Shown in pieces: positions 17,307-25,100 of a stretch of DNA of 64,000 nt. How positions within the stretch are numbered: the stretch's first letter is position 1; the number at the start of each line of letters is the position of its first letter. The notes below the pieces were generated by a model. That model saw only the letters and a program-made list of their open reading frames with translations, was not told where the DNA came from and made no database searches. Made by a program: the position numbers and the translations under genes. This DNA comes from JAAYDS01 sp012729155 (GTDB lineage: Bacteria; Chloroflexota; Anaerolineae; UBA1429): contig DAIPBO010000011.1 in NCBI GenBank assembly GCA_036774405.1, positions 1-64,000 on the forward strand, written 5' to 3'.

Positions 17307-18296
17307 TCAGCCTTCCTCTTCTAACGCCGCCAGAGCACACATCACCTGCTCAGCCACAGCGGCTGGTTCGGGCGGAGATGCAAGATGTAGCAGGTCTGCA
17401 GCCAGTAGCACCGCGCCTACCACTGGGCGCGCCTCCCAATGCACCAAGCTCACGCTGGACGCATGGGCCTGTACGGCGCAGAGCAGCGCCTCGTTGAGCA
17501 CCGGGCTGCGGCTCGAAAAGACGCCGCCGGCCGTCACCAGGTCGAACGGCTCACCGAGCATACCCAGCCTCTTGGCTACGGCCACCACGTTGGCGCCAAT
17601 GGTGCGTCCAGCTCTGGCAATCACGTCTCGAGCCACAGCATCGCCCTGGTGGGCAACCTCAAAGACCAGCGGCGCCAGATGCCCTCCGAGCTTGAGGCGC
17701 CAACGCATGACCCCTTCCATCAAGGCGTCGACTGTGCCACAGTCGAGAGCCTCAACCAGGGCCTGCGCCAGCGCCGTCTCGGGACCAAGGCACTTGTATC
17801 GCGCGGCCACTCGATAGAACGCCTCACGTACAATCTCGCCGGCGCCACCCCAGTCGGTAAAGGGATACCCCGCCCCAAAGCTGCGTGCCGTCTGGCCGCT
17901 GCGGTTGCAGCCAGCCACACCCGTGCCCGAGCCAGCGATAGCGGCGATTCCGACACCATCGCGTGTACCGGCTCGCAGCGGCAAAAAGGCGTCGTTCACC
18001 AGGTTCACCGGGCCGCTGAGCCCTAGCGAGGCGATCAGTGGCATGAGCCGCCCCTCATCACTGGGCCAGTCAAAACCCGCCAGGCCATAGGCGCTGGCCA
18101 CTACATGCCCGGGGCTCAGCCCGGCCTGCGCAAGCGCCTCTCTCACCGCCTGATGGAGCGCCACGCGAGCGCCTTCGAGGCCCACCACCTCCCAATTGCT
18201 ACAGCCAGAGCGGCCTACGCCAACGACGGCGCCCTTTTCGTCGGCAAGCACGGCGTGCGTCTTGCTGGCGCCGCCATCCATGCCAAGAACGATCAT
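17307..18296 (-). CDS. BadF/BadG-type ATPase, N-acetylglucosamine kinase-like
   Basis: 329-residue protein of the ASKHA sugar-kinase-like fold. The phosphate-1 motif is LGMDGGASKTHAVLAD at the N-terminus; GIAAIAGSGTGVAGCN and a SFGAGYPFTDWGGAGEIVRE segment match the N-acetylglucosamine kinase/BadF family. It likely phosphorylates an amino sugar or related hexose in the cytoplasm. It overlaps the GH4 glycosidase by 4 bp (ATG inside the upstream stop), so the two work together, probably on imported glycosides. The exact substrate is not readable from sequence. Confidence 0.82.
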   Translation of the reverse strand: MIVLGMDGGASKTHAVLADEKGAVVGVGRSGCSNWEVVGLEGARVALHQAVREALAQAGLSPGHVVASAYGLAGFDWPSDEGRLMPLIASLGLSGPVNLVNDAFLPLRAGTRDGVGIAAIAGSGTGVAGCNRSGQTARSFGAGYPFTDWGGAGEIVREAFYRVAARYKCLGPETALAQALVEALDCGTVDALMEGVMRWRLKLGGHLAPLVFEVAHQGDAVARDVIARAGRTIGANVVAVAKRLGMLGEPFDLVTAGGVFSSRSPVLNEALLCAVQAHASSVSLVHWEARPVVGAVLLAADLLHLASPPEPAAVAEQVMCALAALEEEG

Positions 18297-19582
18297 TGTG
18301 CCCCCTCGCCAAAGAACAAGGGCAGATGCACCTGGTTGGTCCTGAGCATGTCGTTGAGCACCTCGAGCACAAAGGCGGCATCGGGGCCCAGCGGGTGTGC
18401 CAGCAGAGCCTGCAGTGCCAGGCTGCGGTCGCCGGTGAGGGCGGCTTCGGCCGTCAGCAGCTCGTACGACTTGACGGCACGCATCAGACCATCGGCAAAG
18501 GTGGGCAGAGGCACAGCCGGCAGCGGCTCTGGGCCACGGGCGCCAACTCGACAGGGCAGCTCGAGCACCCAGTCGGCGGGCACACCAGGCACAGCCTCGC
18601 CATGGCGCGTATTGATGATGTGCACCTGGTTGAGGTCGGTGGCGATAGCCTCGATGAGCTGCACCGCAACGGTAGAGTAATAGGCACCGCCGCGCTCCAT
18701 CAGCTCATCGGGCAACGCTGTAAGCTCGGGCTCGCTGTAGCGCTTGAGAAGATCTCCCTCGATGGCCATCACCCGCTCGGCACGCGAGGGGCCACCCTTG
18801 CGTTGGTCGGTCAGCACCCGGTCGGTGTTATAATAGTACTGTAGGTAGCTGGTGCAGATCACGCCCAGCTCGCGCAACACCGCCGCCGGCACCACCGCAT
18901 GGTCTGACTCGGCCTCATGCTCGATGGTATGCGCCAACACCTCGAGCCATACATCGCGCCCTTGTGCACGTGCTCCTCGGATCCACCCAAGATGATTGAG
19001 CCCGAGATAGTCCAGTTCGATGCTAAAGGGATCGTCGACGTCATACATGCGCGCCACGCGCATCTGGTAGCCGATGGGCCCATTACAGAGGCCGATGGAC
19101 GGCGTCTCGGGCACATAGCGCTGCAGCGCCTCGGTGACCAACCCCGAGGGGTTGGCAAAGTTGATCAGCCAGGCTCCTGGGCAGCGCTGCTGCATCTCAC
19201 GGGCAATACCCACGATCACCGGCACCGTGCGCAACGCGTTAGCCATGCCGCCAATACCGGTGGTTTCTTGACCCACCAGGTTCCAGCGACGCCCGAGATG
19301 CTCGTCTTCGCGGCGGGCCGCCATGCCACCGACGCGCAGTTGCGTTGTGACAAAGTCAGCGCCGTCGAGCGCTCGAGCGCGGTCGGTGGTGAGGTGCAAG
19401 GCAAAGGGGCTACCCGCAGCCTTGACCATGCGACGCGCAAACGCCCCCACCGTCTCGAGCCTCTCTGGGGCGATATCCACCAGCCATAGCTCTCGCAGGC
19501 CAAGCCGCTCATGTCGTGCGATGAATCCCTGCACGAGCTCTGGGGTATAGGTCGATCCTCCGCCGATGGTTGCGATCTTCAC
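18293..19582 (-). CDS. Glycoside hydrolase family 4, 6-phospho-beta-glucosidase-like
   Basis: NAD+ and Mn2+ dependent glycosidase, 429 residues. The dinucleotide motif IATIGGGSTYTPELVQGF is at the N-terminus; NFANPSGLVTEAL, the metal-ligand cysteine in GLCNGPIGYQ and the histidine in LGLNHLGW are the GH4 signatures. Family members cleave phosphorylated beta- or alpha-glycosides by a redox mechanism. Start is GTG 19582 behind AGGAGGG. The downstream kinase (4-bp overlap) may act on the released sugar. No PTS genes are present here, so whether the substrate is phosphorylated is open. Confidence 0.85.
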   Translation of the reverse strand: MKIATIGGGSTYTPELVQGFIARHERLGLRELWLVDIAPERLETVGAFARRMVKAAGSPFALHLTTDRARALDGADFVTTQLRVGGMAARREDEHLGRRWNLVGQETTGIGGMANALRTVPVIVGIAREMQQRCPGAWLINFANPSGLVTEALQRYVPETPSIGLCNGPIGYQMRVARMYDVDDPFSIELDYLGLNHLGWIRGARAQGRDVWLEVLAHTIEHEAESDHAVVPAAVLRELGVICTSYLQYYYNTDRVLTDQRKGGPSRAERVMAIEGDLLKRYSEPELTALPDELMERGGAYYSTVAVQLIEAIATDLNQVHIINTRHGEAVPGVPADWVLELPCRVGARGPEPLPAVPLPTFADGLMRAVKSYELLTAEAALTGDRSLALQALLAHPLGPDAAFVLEVLNDMLRTNQVHLPLFFGEGAQ

Positions 19583-19611
19583 GTCTCGCCCTCCTGGCCT
19601 CTAGTGCCCCT

Positions 19612-19640
19612 ATTCTATGGCGGAATGAGAGTCTGCTCAA
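19612..19640 (-). promoter_or_regulatory. Sigma70-like promoter of the GH4-kinase operon
   Basis: Minus-strand -35 TTGAGC (19640-19635) and -10 TAGAAT (19617-19612) with a 17-bp spacer, 30 bp before the GTG start. It lies in the divergent gap with nadC. Confidence 0.6.
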
Positions 19641-19726
19641 GAAAAAGGCGCGCCTGGCGGCGGGGGCTTTTGTGCCCCCTTGCGTCGGGTGTAGAATGGC
19701 TATCAGCAGTATCTGGAGGAGCAGCC

Positions 19727-20584
19727 TTGTCCACCAGCTCAGAGATCAGCACGATTGTTGCCAACGCCCTCCGCGAGGACATCGGCGGCGGCGACGTGAC
19801 CAGTACACCGATCATCCCTGCCGATACGCAGCTCGAAGGGGTGTTTCTCGTCAAGGCAACGGGGATCGTCGCCGGGCTCGATGTGGTCGCCGAGGTGTTC
19901 CGACAGGTCGATAACACCATCTGCTTTAACCCCCGCGCGGCCGATGGCGATGCCGTGCAGCCCGGGGACATTGTCGCCACGGTATCGGGCTGTGGGCCTG
20001 GTATTCTGATCGCTGAGCGCACGGCGCTGAACCTGCTGCAGCGCATGTCAGGCATCGCCACCATGGCCCACCGCTACCAGGCGGCGGTGGCGGGCACGCG
20101 CGCACGCATCCTCGACACCCGCAAGACCGCCCCTGGCCTGCGCGCACTAGACAAGCTGGCGGTGCGGCTGGGCGGCGCCTATAACCACCGCGTCGGCCTG
20201 TACGACATGGTGTTGATCAAAGATAATCACATCGAGGCAGCGGGGAGCATCTCGGCTGCGGTTGCACGGGTACGCTCTGCGGGCATCAACCTGCCCATCG
20301 AAGTCGAGGTGACCAATCTGGAGCAGTTGGCCGAGGCGCTCTCGCTTCAGATCGACCGCGTCATGCTCGACAACATGAGCCTCGATCAGATGCGCGCCGC
20401 GGTTGCGTTGACTGCAGGCCAGGTCGAGCTCGAGGCATCGGGAGGCATCACCTTTGAGACCGTCGCACAGGTGGCGGCCACCGGTGTCGACTTTATTTCG
20501 GTTGGTGCGCTGACGCACTCGGTGCAAGCACTCGACGTCAGCCTCGACATTATTCTGAGGCGGCCCGGCAAGGAGGCATGTTAG
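19727..20584 (+). CDS. nadC: Quinolinate phosphoribosyltransferase
   Basis: Converts quinolinate and PRPP to nicotinate mononucleotide, the last step of the de novo pathway to NaMN. 285 residues from TTG 19727, which follows GGAGGAG by 5 nt; the in-frame region upstream encodes nothing family-like. Motifs are REDIGGGDVTSTPIIP, AERTALNLLQRMSGIAT, ILDTRKTAPGLRALDK and HRVGLYDMVLIKDNHIEAAG. A GGGGGC/GCCCCC hairpin (19662-19679) and a TAGAAT hexamer (19692-19697) lie upstream and may be part of its promoter, but no good -35 box is seen. It is the first gene of nadC-nadA-nadB. Confidence 0.94.
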   Translation: MSTSSEISTIVANALREDIGGGDVTSTPIIPADTQLEGVFLVKATGIVAGLDVVAEVFRQVDNTICFNPRAADGDAVQPGDIVATVSGCGPGILIAERTALNLLQRMSGIATMAHRYQAAVAGTRARILDTRKTAPGLRALDKLAVRLGGAYNHRVGLYDMVLIKDNHIEAAGSISAAVARVRSAGINLPIEVEVTNLEQLAEALSLQIDRVMLDNMSLDQMRAAVALTAGQVELEASGGITFETVAQVAATGVDFISVGALTHSVQALDVSLDIILRRPGKEAC

Positions 20585-20586
20585 CG

Positions 20587-21651
20587 ATGCCTGTAACAAC
20601 GCTCGCACGCTACCGGGATTGGCCCGAAGAGCGCATGGTGGCGCGCATCCTTGAGATCAAGGCCCAGCTTGGTGACGAGCTAACCATCCTCGGCCACCAC
20701 TATCAGCGGGATGAGTCGATCCAGTTCGCTGACTATCGCGGCGACTCTCTCGGCCTATCAGAGCAGGCCGCACAGACTGATGCACGCCACATCCTCTTCT
20801 GCGGCGTCTACTTTATGGCCGAGACGGCCGCCGTGCTGGCCAAGTCAGGCCAGGTCGTGGTGCAGCCGGTGCCCGAGGCGCTCTGCCCCATGGCCCGCAT
20901 GGCCACCGGCGCCGAGGCGCAGGGCGCTTATGAGTTGCTGAGCGGAGTATGGGGCGACAGCATTGTGCCCATCACCTACCAGAACTCGACGGCCGACGTC
21001 AAGGCCTTTGTGGGGCGTCATGGCGGTGCAGTCTGCACCTCGTCCAACGCGCGGCAGCTCTTTGAGTGGGCCTTTCGTCAGGGCGAGCACATCCTTTTCC
21101 TGCCCGACGAACACTTGGGCACCAACACCGCCCTCGATATGGGCATTCCGCGCGAACAGCTGGGCGTGTGGAACCCCATCAAGCCCGTCAGGCCCGAATA
21201 CCTGGCCAACGCGCGCGTGGTGGTGTGGCAGGGCTTTTGTAGCGTCCACACACGCTTCACCGTCGAAGATGTGCGTGCCGCTCGCGAGCGTTACCCAGGC
21301 TGCATCGTGGTGGTACACCCTGAGTGCCGCCGCGAGGTGGTGGTCGAGGCTGACCAGTATGGCTCTACCACCGGCATCATCCGCGTGGTAGAACAAGCCC
21401 CTGCCGGCGCCACCATCGTGGTGGGCACCGAATACCATCTCGTCCAACGCCTCAATGCCGAGTTCCCCGACAAGATGGTCGTGCCGTTGGCGGTCAGCGT
21501 CTGCAACACCATGGCTATGACCCGCCTGCCCCATGTCTTGCTCGCACTCGAGAGTATTGTGGCAGGTGAGCCCATCAATGTCGTCTCGGTGGACGCCGAA
21601 ACGGCCCACTGGGCGCGCATGGCGCTCAAGAGGATGCTGGAGGCATCCTGA
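20587..21651 (+). CDS. nadA: Quinolinate synthase
   Basis: [4Fe-4S] enzyme that condenses iminoaspartate with dihydroxyacetone phosphate to quinolinate. 354 residues. TILGHHYQRDESIQFADYRG, FCGVYFMAETAAVLA (C72), HPECRREV (C247) and VSVCNTMAMT (C306) carry substrate and cluster residues. Start ATG 20587 is 10 nt from AAGGAGG; an ATG at 20578 overlaps the nadC stop but is only 1 nt from that site. It is followed by nadB with a 1-bp gap, so substrate hand-off from NadB to NadA is supported by layout. Confidence 0.94.
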   Translation: MPVTTLARYRDWPEERMVARILEIKAQLGDELTILGHHYQRDESIQFADYRGDSLGLSEQAAQTDARHILFCGVYFMAETAAVLAKSGQVVVQPVPEALCPMARMATGAEAQGAYELLSGVWGDSIVPITYQNSTADVKAFVGRHGGAVCTSSNARQLFEWAFRQGEHILFLPDEHLGTNTALDMGIPREQLGVWNPIKPVRPEYLANARVVVWQGFCSVHTRFTVEDVRAARERYPGCIVVVHPECRREVVVEADQYGSTTGIIRVVEQAPAGATIVVGTEYHLVQRLNAEFPDKMVVPLAVSVCNTMAMTRLPHVLLALESIVAGEPINVVSVDAETAHWARMALKRMLEAS

Positions 21652-21652
21652 T

Positions 21653-23236
21653 ATGACTGACAACCGTCTGATGGAATGCGACGTGTTGATCATTGGCAGC
21701 GGCATCGCGGGGGCTACGGCTGCGCTGCAACTGGCAGAAGATGAACATCTGCACATCGTGCTGTTGACCAAAGAGCAGACGCCACTCGAATCCAACACCT
21801 TTTATGCCCAGGGCGGCATCATCTACAAGGGCACCGAGGATTCACCGACGCAACTGGCACAGGACCTGATCAACGCAGGCGACGGCATGAACAACCGCCA
21901 GGCTGTCGAAATACTCTCCACAGAAGGGCCGCGCCTGGTGCGAGAGCTGTTGATCGATCGCTATCAGGTGCCCTTTACTTTGACGCCTGAGAACGAGCTG
22001 GAGCGCACCCGCGAGGCGGCCCACACCACCAGCCGTATTCTGCATGTCAACGACGCCACCGGCCGCGCCATCCAAGAGTCTCTGGTGCGCGAGCTGCACG
22101 CTCACAAGAACATCCAGTTGCTCACCGAGCACACAGCGGTCGACCTGCTGACGCCTTCGCACCACTCGACAGACCGCCTGGCCATCTATGAGCCTCTGTC
22201 GTGCGTGGGCGCCTATGTACTCGATCACGACTCGGGCACGGTCATCCGGGTGCTGGCGCGGACAACACTGCTGGCCTCAGGGGGGTTAGGCCAGGTGTAT
22301 CTACACACCACCAACCCCGAGGGCGCCAGCGGCGATGGCCTGGCGATGAGCTATCGCGCCGGGGCGCGCATCGTCAACGCCGAGTATGTGCAGTTCCATC
22401 CAACCGTGTTCTACCATCGTGGCCAGAGCAAGTTTCTGATCAGCGAGGCCATGCGTGGTGAGGGTGGACGACTGCTCAACATTCACGGGCAGCCCTTTAT
22501 GCATCGTTACGCCCCCGAGTGGGGAGACCTGGCGCCGCGCGATGTGGTGGCGCGCAGCATTCACCAGGAGATGCTGCATACCAACGCCCCACACGTCTAC
22601 CTGGACATCGCATCAGTGATGCCTGCCAGTGAAATCAAGGAGCGGTTCCCTAATATCTGCCAGAGCTGCGCCGAGTTCGATGTGGACCCCACGGTGGAGC
22701 CTATCCCCGTGGTGCCTGCCGAACACTACTTTTGTGGTGGCGTGTGGGTCGATGAATGGGGTCGCACCAATCTGCAGCGGCTCTATGCCGCAGGAGAGGT
22801 CTCGTGTACGGGCGTGCATGGCGCCAATCGCCTGGGCAGCGCCTCGCTGCTCGAGGGCTTGGTGTGGGGCTATCGCGCCTCGCAAGAGATCAAGCGCTCG
22901 CTCGAGCACGTTGCGAGCCCCTCGGCAAAAACCATCCCCGCATGGGCATCAGCCGACGACGATTTGGATGCCGACCCGGCCCTGGTGCGTCACGATATGG
23001 CCACCATCCAGCACACCATGTGGTACTATGTGGGACTGATCCGCAGTCGGCAACGGCTGGAGCGTGCCCTGCGAGACATCGGCAATCTGCGGCAAGACGT
23101 GGAGACGTTCTATCGCAAGACCAAACTCAACCCCGCGATCATCCGTCTGCGCAATGCCGTACTGGCAGCCCTTGTGGTGGCCCAGGCCGCCTGGGAGAAT
23201 CGCGAGAGCCATGGCTGCCACTATCGCATCGACTAG
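21653..23236 (+). CDS. nadB: L-aspartate oxidase
   Basis: FAD enzyme oxidising L-aspartate to iminoaspartate for NadA. 527 residues. The FAD motif VLIIGSGIAGATAALQLAED is at the N-terminus; FYAQGGIIYKGT and EYVQFHPTVFYHRGQSKFLI belong to the succinate dehydrogenase/fumarate reductase flavoprotein family, while GEVSCTGVHGANRLGSASLL is typical of NadB. ATG 21653 follows GGAGG by 9 nt. It ends in a 4-bp convergent overlap with the minus-strand hydrolase gene. Confidence 0.94.
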   Translation: MTDNRLMECDVLIIGSGIAGATAALQLAEDEHLHIVLLTKEQTPLESNTFYAQGGIIYKGTEDSPTQLAQDLINAGDGMNNRQAVEILSTEGPRLVRELLIDRYQVPFTLTPENELERTREAAHTTSRILHVNDATGRAIQESLVRELHAHKNIQLLTEHTAVDLLTPSHHSTDRLAIYEPLSCVGAYVLDHDSGTVIRVLARTTLLASGGLGQVYLHTTNPEGASGDGLAMSYRAGARIVNAEYVQFHPTVFYHRGQSKFLISEAMRGEGGRLLNIHGQPFMHRYAPEWGDLAPRDVVARSIHQEMLHTNAPHVYLDIASVMPASEIKERFPNICQSCAEFDVDPTVEPIPVVPAEHYFCGGVWVDEWGRTNLQRLYAAGEVSCTGVHGANRLGSASLLEGLVWGYRASQEIKRSLEHVASPSAKTIPAWASADDDLDADPALVRHDMATIQHTMWYYVGLIRSRQRLERALRDIGNLRQDVETFYRKTKLNPAIIRLRNAVLAALVVAQAAWENRESHGCHYRID

Positions 23237-24183
23237 CGGCTGACCGCTTCGGCGATCGCTTCGCGTAGGGCCTGCGGCTGATCGAGCACGACCAGATGGC
23301 CGGCATCTTTGATGGTGAGGACGTCGGCATGCAATTGCTCGGCAACGGCCTCAGCGTCCTCGCGAGTTACCTGACGATCGAGCGCACCGTGCACAACCAG
23401 GCAGGGCACGTCGAGCGTGGAGAGCCCCACAGGGCCGCTTGCAGCGGGGTCGATTCGATAAAAGGCGCGCAGGGCCGCCACAGTGCCCTGAATATGGGTA
23501 GCCTCTCGCGCCGATCGAGCATAGTCGCTCAGCTCTGCCGACGGTGCTGCGACCTGATTCCTCAACACCCAACGCCACAGGGGCCCACCACCGCGCGTCA
23601 GCCAGATGAAGGCATCGCCAACAAAGGGCAGGCGCGCCGCGATGCGCTCATAGCAAGTGAGCTCGCCATTGAGTTGCGGGCCCACCAACACCAACGACCT
23701 CACAAACTGCGGCTCTTGGACCGCCAGTTGCAGAGCCACTGCGCTGCCCCATCCCTGCGCCACCACGGTGGCACCCTGTGCTCCCAGTTGTTCGAGCACC
23801 CCCGCCACAAAGTCGACCTGCGTCAGCACAGTCGCGTCGGTAGCAGCCTCGCGCGCCGACAGCCCCAGTGGCGGCAGATCAGGGGCGATCACCCGGTAGC
23901 CCGCGCGTCCCAGCGCCGGCCCGATGGGTGTCCATAGCTGCGCTCCGCCCAGGTCAAAACCATGAACCAGCACCAGCGGCTTGCCTGTCTCAGAGCCCCA
24001 AGTGCGAACATGCATCGGCCGTTCGCCCACCCATATCCAGGTCGCCTCTTGGCTCCCCAGGGGGGTGTTCTGCCATGGGTCGACCATGGCGCGGCCATAG
24101 GCCAACAAGATGACCGCGACGCACAGCGTACACAGAACGGCCAGTAACACCAGATTGCCCAGGAAACGAACCAGTTTGACCAT
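23233..24183 (-). CDS. Membrane-anchored alpha/beta-hydrolase-fold protein, nucleophile replaced
   Basis: 316 residues. Residues 8-30 are a hydrophobic anchor, so the hydrolase domain probably faces outside the membrane. LVLVHGFDLGG is the oxyanion-hole motif, the acid lies in VHGALDRQV and the histidine in IKDAGHLVVLDQP. The nucleophile elbow reads VVAQGWGSAVALQLA: aligned with the usual G-x-S-x-G, the serine position is Gly144 (codon at 23752-23754). The protein may be inactive, or may use an unusual residue such as the nearby Ser147. ATG 24183 follows AGAGGAG. It forms a unit with the amidohydrolase gene upstream (10-bp gap) and overlaps nadB tail-to-tail by 4 bp. Confidence 0.8.
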   Translation of the reverse strand: MVKLVRFLGNLVLLAVLCTLCVAVILLAYGRAMVDPWQNTPLGSQEATWIWVGERPMHVRTWGSETGKPLVLVHGFDLGGAQLWTPIGPALGRAGYRVIAPDLPPLGLSAREAATDATVLTQVDFVAGVLEQLGAQGATVVAQGWGSAVALQLAVQEPQFVRSLVLVGPQLNGELTCYERIAARLPFVGDAFIWLTRGGGPLWRWVLRNQVAAPSAELSDYARSAREATHIQGTVAALRAFYRIDPAASGPVGLSTLDVPCLVVHGALDRQVTREDAEAVAEQLHADVLTIKDAGHLVVLDQPQALREAIAEAVSR

Positions 24184-24193
24184 CAAGGCTCCT

Positions 24194-24979
24194 CTAGCGA
24201 CTATGCTCCCGGAAGCGCGAGAGCCAGTCAGAGCGGATCTCACTATTGCCGATACAGGCGATATCGAGATCGGCACTGATGAGTTCCTCTGCATCTTGGC
24301 GGGCCTCGGCCAGCAGGAGCCCGAGAGGATCGATGATCTGCGACACAACGATCTGTTCGGGGCCCGCAGTGTTGGCAGCAGCGATAAAGCAGCCGTTCTC
24401 AGCGGCCCGCGAGCGCAAGTGAGCCGCCAGGACTGGCACCTTCCAGGTGCCACTGCCTGCCCCATAAAAGCCCTGGAGAATGAGTTGTGCGCCCTGCTCT
24501 AGCAGCGCGCGGTATCCCTCGGGAAAGCGCGCATCGTAGCAGATCTGCAAACCGCATCGCACGCCCTCAAAACAGAACACGGGCGTAGCATCGCCAGCCC
24601 GATAGTAGGCGGTGTCGGCGCGAGTCAGATGGACCTTATCGTACTGCGCCAACAGCTCGCCGGAGCGCCCAAAGGCGACGGCTCGATTGCACCAGGCGTC
24701 TCCATCCCACGCTTCAGTACCCACAACTACGCCCATTTGGTGTTCTCTTGCGGCAGCAGCCACGGTGGCGAGCGCCTGCATAACCAGAGAGCTGTCGCTG
24801 GCAGGGCGGCTGCGTCCCAGTTCCGGGCTGTAGCCGGTGAGAGCCGCCTCGGGAAAGACGCAGAGGTCCACGCCGTGCCCAGCACATGTGTGCATGGCCT
24901 GCAACACCATCGCTGTATTGAGGTCCACATCATCGCTGATGGCAATCTGCGCCGCCGCGACTCGGAGCCTGACCGACAT
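24194..24979 (-). CDS. Carbon-nitrogen hydrolase (nitrilase superfamily)
   Basis: 261-residue amidohydrolase. The Glu-Lys-Cys triad is complete: E44 in CVFPEAALTGYSP, K115 in LAQYDKVHLTR and C147 in GLQICYDARFPEGY. It hydrolyses an amide, nitrile or carbamoyl bond of a small molecule; the exact substrate is unknown. ATG 24979 follows AAGGAGG; a longer frame upstream lacks support. It is co-directional with the alpha/beta-hydrolase-like gene and lies between nadB and the NAD(P)H-hydrate repair gene, so a role near pyridine nucleotide metabolism is conceivable, but that is only a context inference. Confidence 0.87.
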   Translation of the reverse strand: MSVRLRVAAAQIAISDDVDLNTAMVLQAMHTCAGHGVDLCVFPEAALTGYSPELGRSRPASDSSLVMQALATVAAAAREHQMGVVVGTEAWDGDAWCNRAVAFGRSGELLAQYDKVHLTRADTAYYRAGDATPVFCFEGVRCGLQICYDARFPEGYRALLEQGAQLILQGFYGAGSGTWKVPVLAAHLRSRAAENGCFIAAANTAGPEQIVVSQIIDPLGLLLAEARQDAEELISADLDIACIGNSEIRSDWLSRFREHSR

Positions 24980-25100
24980 GGTGCCTCCTTGGCAGTGATG
25001 TATCTGCATTCTAGCAGTTGGGCTGTCCTCCGGCAACGCTCCATGTTGACCGCCCCTGCACCGTCCCTAGAATATCCACAGGTTGCTGATGGAGGTGCCT

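Noticed and set aside
19662..19679. GGGGGC/GCCCCC hairpin ahead of nadC as an NAD-sensing riboswitch or NrtR/NadR operator
   Set aside because: Only a 6-bp stem, with no conserved riboswitch core or operator consensus that I can recognise.
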